A stretch of DNA of 8,327 nt from Pirellulaceae bacterium (lineage in GTDB: Bacteria; Planctomycetota; Planctomycetia; Pirellulales; Pirellulaceae). Below are positions 8,201-8,327 of the stretch, piece by piece. Numbering within the stretch: the first letter of the stretch is position 1; each line of letters starts with the position of its first letter. The stretch lies in assembly GCA_020846515.1 (NCBI GenBank), contig JADLDX010000492.1, positions 1 to 8,327 of the forward strand. The letters run 5' to 3'. Under the pieces are notes generated by a model. That model did not search any database. It had not been told where the DNA came from and saw only the letters and a list, made by a program, of their open reading frames with translations. The translations under genes and the position numbers were made by a program.

Positions 8201-8327
8201 GCTCGAGCGTGCTGACGGCCAACACGCTGGCGGTGACGGTGATCGAACCCTATGGTCGCGTCCAGGTTCGAAGTGCTACCAATCGATTGCCGGTCGAAGC
8301 GGCCTACGTGAAGGTCTACGCTCGGCA
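2242..8327 (+). CDS. Giant exported macroglobulin-like multidomain protein, 3'-partial
   Basis: One open frame of 2028 codons without a stop, cut by the right edge. Residues 1-26 are a Sec signal peptide ending in VRA before Gln27. Regions in order: mainly helical 30-410, with short repeated leucine-rich helices; beta-sandwich segments 415-920 resembling macroglobulin domains (VELSIELKNVPQLLVKIYEV at 434-453, RGVWVVDLL at 505-513, LQVYDERGQLV at 541-551, GYRLLVLGRNGEPL at 735-748); 934-1013, with FSYILQRQ and YPGNLLAQPSLLIHPW; an Ala/Pro linker about 1020-1055; a helical block with SCHELDYFLYRKDRPFF (1204-1220); an Arg/Glu-rich insert about 1294-1385; a beta region about 1434-1612; a TPR-like helical region about 1650-1855; and a beta region from about 1897 with VNYYLMDIELIFSR (1918-1931). 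The few cysteines (61, 633, 715, 1205, 1543, 1777) include no C-x-E-Q thioester, and no HExxH site is seen. I recall related proteins of about 2,100 residues in planctomycetes. Function unknown; probably periplasmic or cell-surface. Confidence 0.85.
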   Translation, partial: MRAMHLIVVAVYGFALSSSGGSVVRAQQEVGFIEKFATSSDRREALKELIPGTEDYFYYHCLHHQNEQQLAQAQAILEQWQTKFGETADVLRMRARQMVLSYDGAPSATIDYLRDKLGVQLDHAPPSRDRAATLASRLAPERLAPDKLIQAALARDPSFGQIARTTLPKLVDRRMAPDQLRAWLQRLNRADIDGLVKRIAEELALQDSAGFGWANIHQLLTLEQLDELLKLRTNLIGHEPFIRTYLSRLAPPDHVDADDAREQRLYLERMLNFVRRLPASQNSIKALVLGNLLRLNLREGKMDRALFVEYLALPRQAPYYAMERLQNQPVMLADLNYVMNPQVIVPPVGDDVALVRRYLEHFFQADSKMADFARVLNRDYLDQILAETKILSGDKDAATWYAKLNPAQQKELRERIELRFGPRNQVKFAAEDTVELSIELKNVPQLLVKIYEVNPRNYFRTFNKPLATDIDLDGLVANAQRQFEYSQPADRRHGETISLPELAGRGVWVVDLLGGGQRSRALIQKGGLSSVQQLSDSGHVLQVYDERGQLVKTAHAEIGDRSFEGDSEGRIVIPYGEQTITQNVLLVDGDFAAQDLLIHQRESYRLQAKFIIDRQALVAGTTSSVLVRAQLDCLDRPTSLELLEKPQLTIVARDLDRISSTQSTGELKLTDSGELVHRFLVPQRMTSLQFTLSGRVYNQSRDERQDVSATETIDCNENLRTNTIGSFYLQPSDQGYRLLVLGRNGEPLPKRPVKLSFTALDIVTTTAETLATDANGQIELGQLPRISSIRARADGVQAATLSLKRAHKMWPTVVHQSTKATLVLPLGAERAELTDFSLIEIKRGVNVREVNKSLKIEQGALRVSPLDAGNYHLHDYLSGSITSIAVVATLSESENYLIGATRALEVAQRQPLAIEAAVVAEKEIRIKLQGADKYTRVHVIAHPLVPDFSPFEQSTLQHPSLMESPRRRASSFYIDSLQLDEEFSYILQRQQATKYPGNLLAQPSLLIHPWEISMTENQSKEAAAGSAVPSLADPKMAAPAPGAARAERASADEPDSVSYDFLVRGTLLAANLKVSETGDLVVPRTQLEGYSSVTVLAVHPTTSDSRTLFLPATPLQKRDLRLKSAFDAQSHLAERQTVRRLKAGEKVAVGDARTSRLQVFTTLADVYRLYGTLLANPEWEKFRFVTQWPELSDEEKRARYSEMSCHELDYFLYRKDRPFFDAVVAPLISQKLDKQLVDLWLIDKPLEAYRALWRTQRLNTLERSLLAQRLNDLASGTQRWLDDYLAANPLDPMSRSQRFERALHGSALDRDRYQLERDKRQARLSELAMGADMAFDGATIGQFAERSRAEGESRPEAADAFFRSERLSRGGEPQRRGRLFQTLDQTREWAETQYYRVRLDHQSLDLVPPNSFWQEFLRSGNQSPFLSENIDLPVSSLNEALLALATIDLPWQSEPAEINVENDRLVVTTKQPAIAYIQSIEPANKSEGASSILVGQEIYLAEPDTDEKDNRPLQDQALLIGVPYRASVVVTNPSSANQQVSVLCQLPEGAMPLSASRVTSSTPVELHPYRTMQVQYSFYFPAAGQFNHYGSQVSSDGKHLANTASTQLRVLAEPETVDETTWSYVADWGSNEQVLTYLTKANLQRLDLRRIAFRMQDRAFYAEVLKLLTTSGRYDPVLWAYALRHKDTGNISQLLHHRVDFYVLLGPAMRSTLLTIDPREQMSHEHLDYKPLVVARIHQLGAKRVVLNDKLFTQYSRLLNLIAHQPGVTDDQRMELCYYALIQNRIEEAITWFDQVKVDQLATRLQYDYFDAYLDFYRGKYERAAQIAERYSAYPVPRWRELFSEISQQVRQRDALLAGQEIASTTSLDSGVERDDRILTDRREAQQSRQAAESPALDLTVADGVATIEYRNLDEVRVNYYLMDIELIFSRSPFVTQSDNRLPAIRPNHSDTLKLAGGVGARRRLELPEEVRNRNVLIEVTAKGISRSSVLTANTLAVTVIEPYGRVQVRSATNRLPVEAAYVKVYAR

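Overview
The window looks like chromosomal DNA of a planctomycete, probably of the Pirellulaceae type. The basis is a giant secreted protein of a kind I associate with that phylum, a secreted beta-propeller lipoprotein, GTG start usage, a G+C content a little above half by eye, and long low-density genes. No rRNA, tRNA, CRISPR array, insertion sequence or phage gene is visible. The taxonomic call is an inference from gene content.

Layout. The left 2 kb is read leftward. A beta-propeller-like lipoprotein gene (1992 to 1051) is followed, after a 163-base gap, by the start of a major facilitator superfamily transporter gene (887 leftward, running off the window). The transporter carries the TM1 Asp and TM4 Glu of the fucose-permease (FHS) branch. 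The gap contains two strong hairpins that are inverted, compensatorily changed copies of one another (REP/BIME-like). A 249-base divergent intergenic region (1993-2241) holds a short palindrome, two TATAAC boxes and a good ribosome binding site. The remaining 6.1 kb (2242 to the right edge) is a single uninterrupted rightward reading frame of at least 2028 codons, 3'-truncated by the window.

The giant protein has a Sec signal peptide, an N-terminal helical region, macroglobulin-like beta-sandwich segments, a conserved SCHELDYFLYRKD helical block, a charged insert, a further beta-sandwich, a TPR-like helical region and a C-terminal beta region. It recalls alpha-2-macroglobulin in its first half but has no thioester motif, and I cannot assign it a function. 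It is the most interesting object in the window. Both it and the divergently transcribed lipoprotein are predicted to be exported, so the shared intergenic region may coordinate envelope proteins. Nothing in the sequence shows that they work together. The transporter may be an independent uptake gene.
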